Assembly: GCA_021822385.1 (NCBI GenBank)
Contig: JAKARC010000015.1
Coordinates: 1 to 54,119, forward strand
DNA: 54,119 nt
Direction of reading: 5' to 3'
DNA from: Pseudomonadota bacterium
GTDB lineage: Bacteria > Pseudomonadota > Gammaproteobacteria > Steroidobacterales > Steroidobacteraceae
Below, piece by piece: positions 52,930 through 54,119 of the stretch (its first letter is position 1; every line of letters starts with the position of its first letter). The notes beneath the pieces are model-generated. The model saw only the letters and a program-made list of their open reading frames with translations, did no database searches and was not told where the DNA came from. Position numbers and translations under genes: made by a program.

Positions 52930-54119
52930 CGTCGACCCGTGCGCGGTTCTTGCCACAGTCGCCGACAGCGCTGTGCCGGCATGGGTGCACTGCAGCACGC
53001 AACAGCGCCGGCGCAATTCGATCTGTGCCGAACTCACCGCGAGGACTGATGCGACAGTTCTCCGTGCACGAGGGAATGACAGCGTCTGTCATACAAACCG
53101 CAACGTTGACGGGGTTGGTCCTCTGTGCTGCTTTTACGCAACTGCAGCGCAGGTCGCGCAAGCGGCAGAGGTGAGGGCCGGGGTAACGCGCGCGCGTGGA
53201 CCCATGGTTGCCGCAATGCCGGACGACTCGAATTACCGAGTACCATCGGAGTGCCGTCGCGAATGCCCACTCCTCATTTGCGCCACATTATTTCGCACAC
53301 GCTGCGGGTGAGCAATGCAGTGACGGCGTTTCGAGCGGAATATCATGCACCCTCCGTGAGCCGAACGGTAGACATCGGCGCACGCCATCAATATCCGCGG
53401 GGTACGTGCTCGCTTCGCATTGACACTGAGAATCCCGCCAAGCCGCACATGCTCGACACTGACTTGCGCGACGTCGCCAGGCCGCGCTGAGCTGAGACTT
53501 GCTCCCGTAGGGCATCGGGCGGATGACAGTCTCTATAAGCAGGGAGTCGGACTAAAGCAGCGCGAGATTGCTGTGCTCCTCTATGAAAAGACACAGTTCG
53601 TCCGACGATGCACCGGGTCGCACCGGTGCCGGCGGAGAGCCTCCACGAGCAGACTCGCGGCTTTGCAAAGAAGCCGATGCACCCGCTCAGGCTGCTCGAC
53701 AAGCAGGGGCACGTCAGGGTTTTGATCAGAGACCATAGTCGACAAGAGGTACCCTGTCTGGTGAGCCGCATCGCCAGTGACTGAAATCGGCGTCAATATC
53801 GCCGCTCAGCGAAGAGCACTGCCGGCATACCACCGCAATCGTGTAGCACCACAACCTTACATCGGTAGAGAGCCCGTACGGCATGTCGATGATGTGGCGG
53901 GACCACAACAGACGCGGGCGCGGGCAACGGGAATGTTGCGTCGTAACGACGTGATAATCATAAGCAATTCGCACCAATCCTGCGGCCCAGAGGGGCATCA
54001 GGACACGCCGGACATATAAGTGCAAACAAAAGTGCCTCATTAAGACGCTTGCGCTTCTCGGACCGGGCAATTGCCAGGGCGAGACGCGCCGTCTGATAGC
54101 GATTTTTACGTATGGCTAG
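52930..54119. other. Gene-poor right end of the window
   Basis: About 1.2 kb with no frame that I can support; the open frames on both strands lack recognisable products and ribosome binding sites. It contains a perfect 17-base palindrome at 53076-53092. A partial gene running off the right edge was not identified. Confidence 0.5.
53076..53092. promoter_or_regulatory. Perfect palindrome ATGACAG-CGT-CTGTCAT
   Basis: Two exact 7-base arms around CGT, similar in layout to TetR-type operators. It lies about 150 bases after the PPK2 stop in DNA without a recognised gene. Its partner regulator and target are unknown. Confidence 0.35.

Noticed and set aside
53388-53771. 127-codon minus-strand frame at the right end
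   Set aside because: No domain, no ribosome binding site and a composition similar to shadow frames elsewhere in the window.
1-54119. CRISPR arrays, tRNA or rRNA genes, and prophage modules
   Set aside because: No regularly spaced repeats, cloverleaf-forming segments, rRNA-like sequence or phage structural genes were seen by reading both strands. A covariance search would be needed to exclude small RNA genes.

Overview
The window is about 54 kb of GC-rich DNA from a Gram-negative bacterium. It encodes a TonB-dependent outer-membrane receptor, outer-membrane efflux lipoproteins, a GT9 (heptosyltransferase-like) enzyme and an L,D-transpeptidase. The gene content suggests a proteobacterium, most likely a gammaproteobacterium. 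That placement is an inference, because no rRNA, tRNA or other phylogenetic marker gene is present. No CRISPR array, prophage or intact insertion sequence was found. One decayed mobile-element remnant lies near 41.65-42.18 kb.

Layout. 0-5.5 kb: TonB receptor, Crp/Fnr regulator, a PAS protein with a degenerate histidine-kinase core, and a small lipoprotein. 5.5-12.1 kb, minus strand: a CBS-domain protein with 6-phosphofructokinase, then a complete group 3b-type [NiFe] hydrogenase operon (Fe-S beta subunit, CNB-only protein, FAD/NAD gamma subunit, small subunit, large subunit, maturation protease) with tight or overlapping junctions. 13-17.9 kb: a b-type cytochrome, a hypothetical membrane protein, two tandem PAP2-type phosphatases, and a winged-helix regulator with a membrane partner. 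17.9-24.8 kb: a PabB-PabC fusion, UppP, an HPP-like membrane protein, and a translationally coupled HpnL-like flippase and sulfotransferase. 25-30.3 kb: a B12-binding radical SAM enzyme, then a major facilitator superfamily (MFS) transporter with a fusion of an atypical calcineurin-like phosphoesterase to a radical SAM domain.

30.3-41.5 kb: a GGDEF-EAL protein whose catalytic motifs are all altered, a trans-sulfuration enzyme, an L,D-transpeptidase, a PAS protein, GT9, a duplicated DoxX-like protein, a DUF1499 protein, and a ClC channel divergent from a MarR regulator with a perfect palindrome between them. 42.7-50.9 kb: a patatin-like lipoprotein and a five-component export system (two ABC-2 permeases, a double ATPase, a membrane fusion protein and an outer-membrane factor). 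51.4-52.9 kb: an OsmC-like protein and PPK2. The last 1.2 kb shows no convincing gene.

The main points for follow-up are: the MFS / phosphoesterase-radical SAM unit, whose phosphoesterase domain has Gly, Tyr and Cys where metal ligands are expected; two copies of an ACTTT-N7-AAAGT operator-like site 20 kb apart, upstream of PAP2 and GT9 envelope genes; the clc/marR palindrome; the HpnL-like / sulfotransferase / B12-radical SAM neighbourhood; and two signalling proteins that keep their folds but lack catalytic residues.
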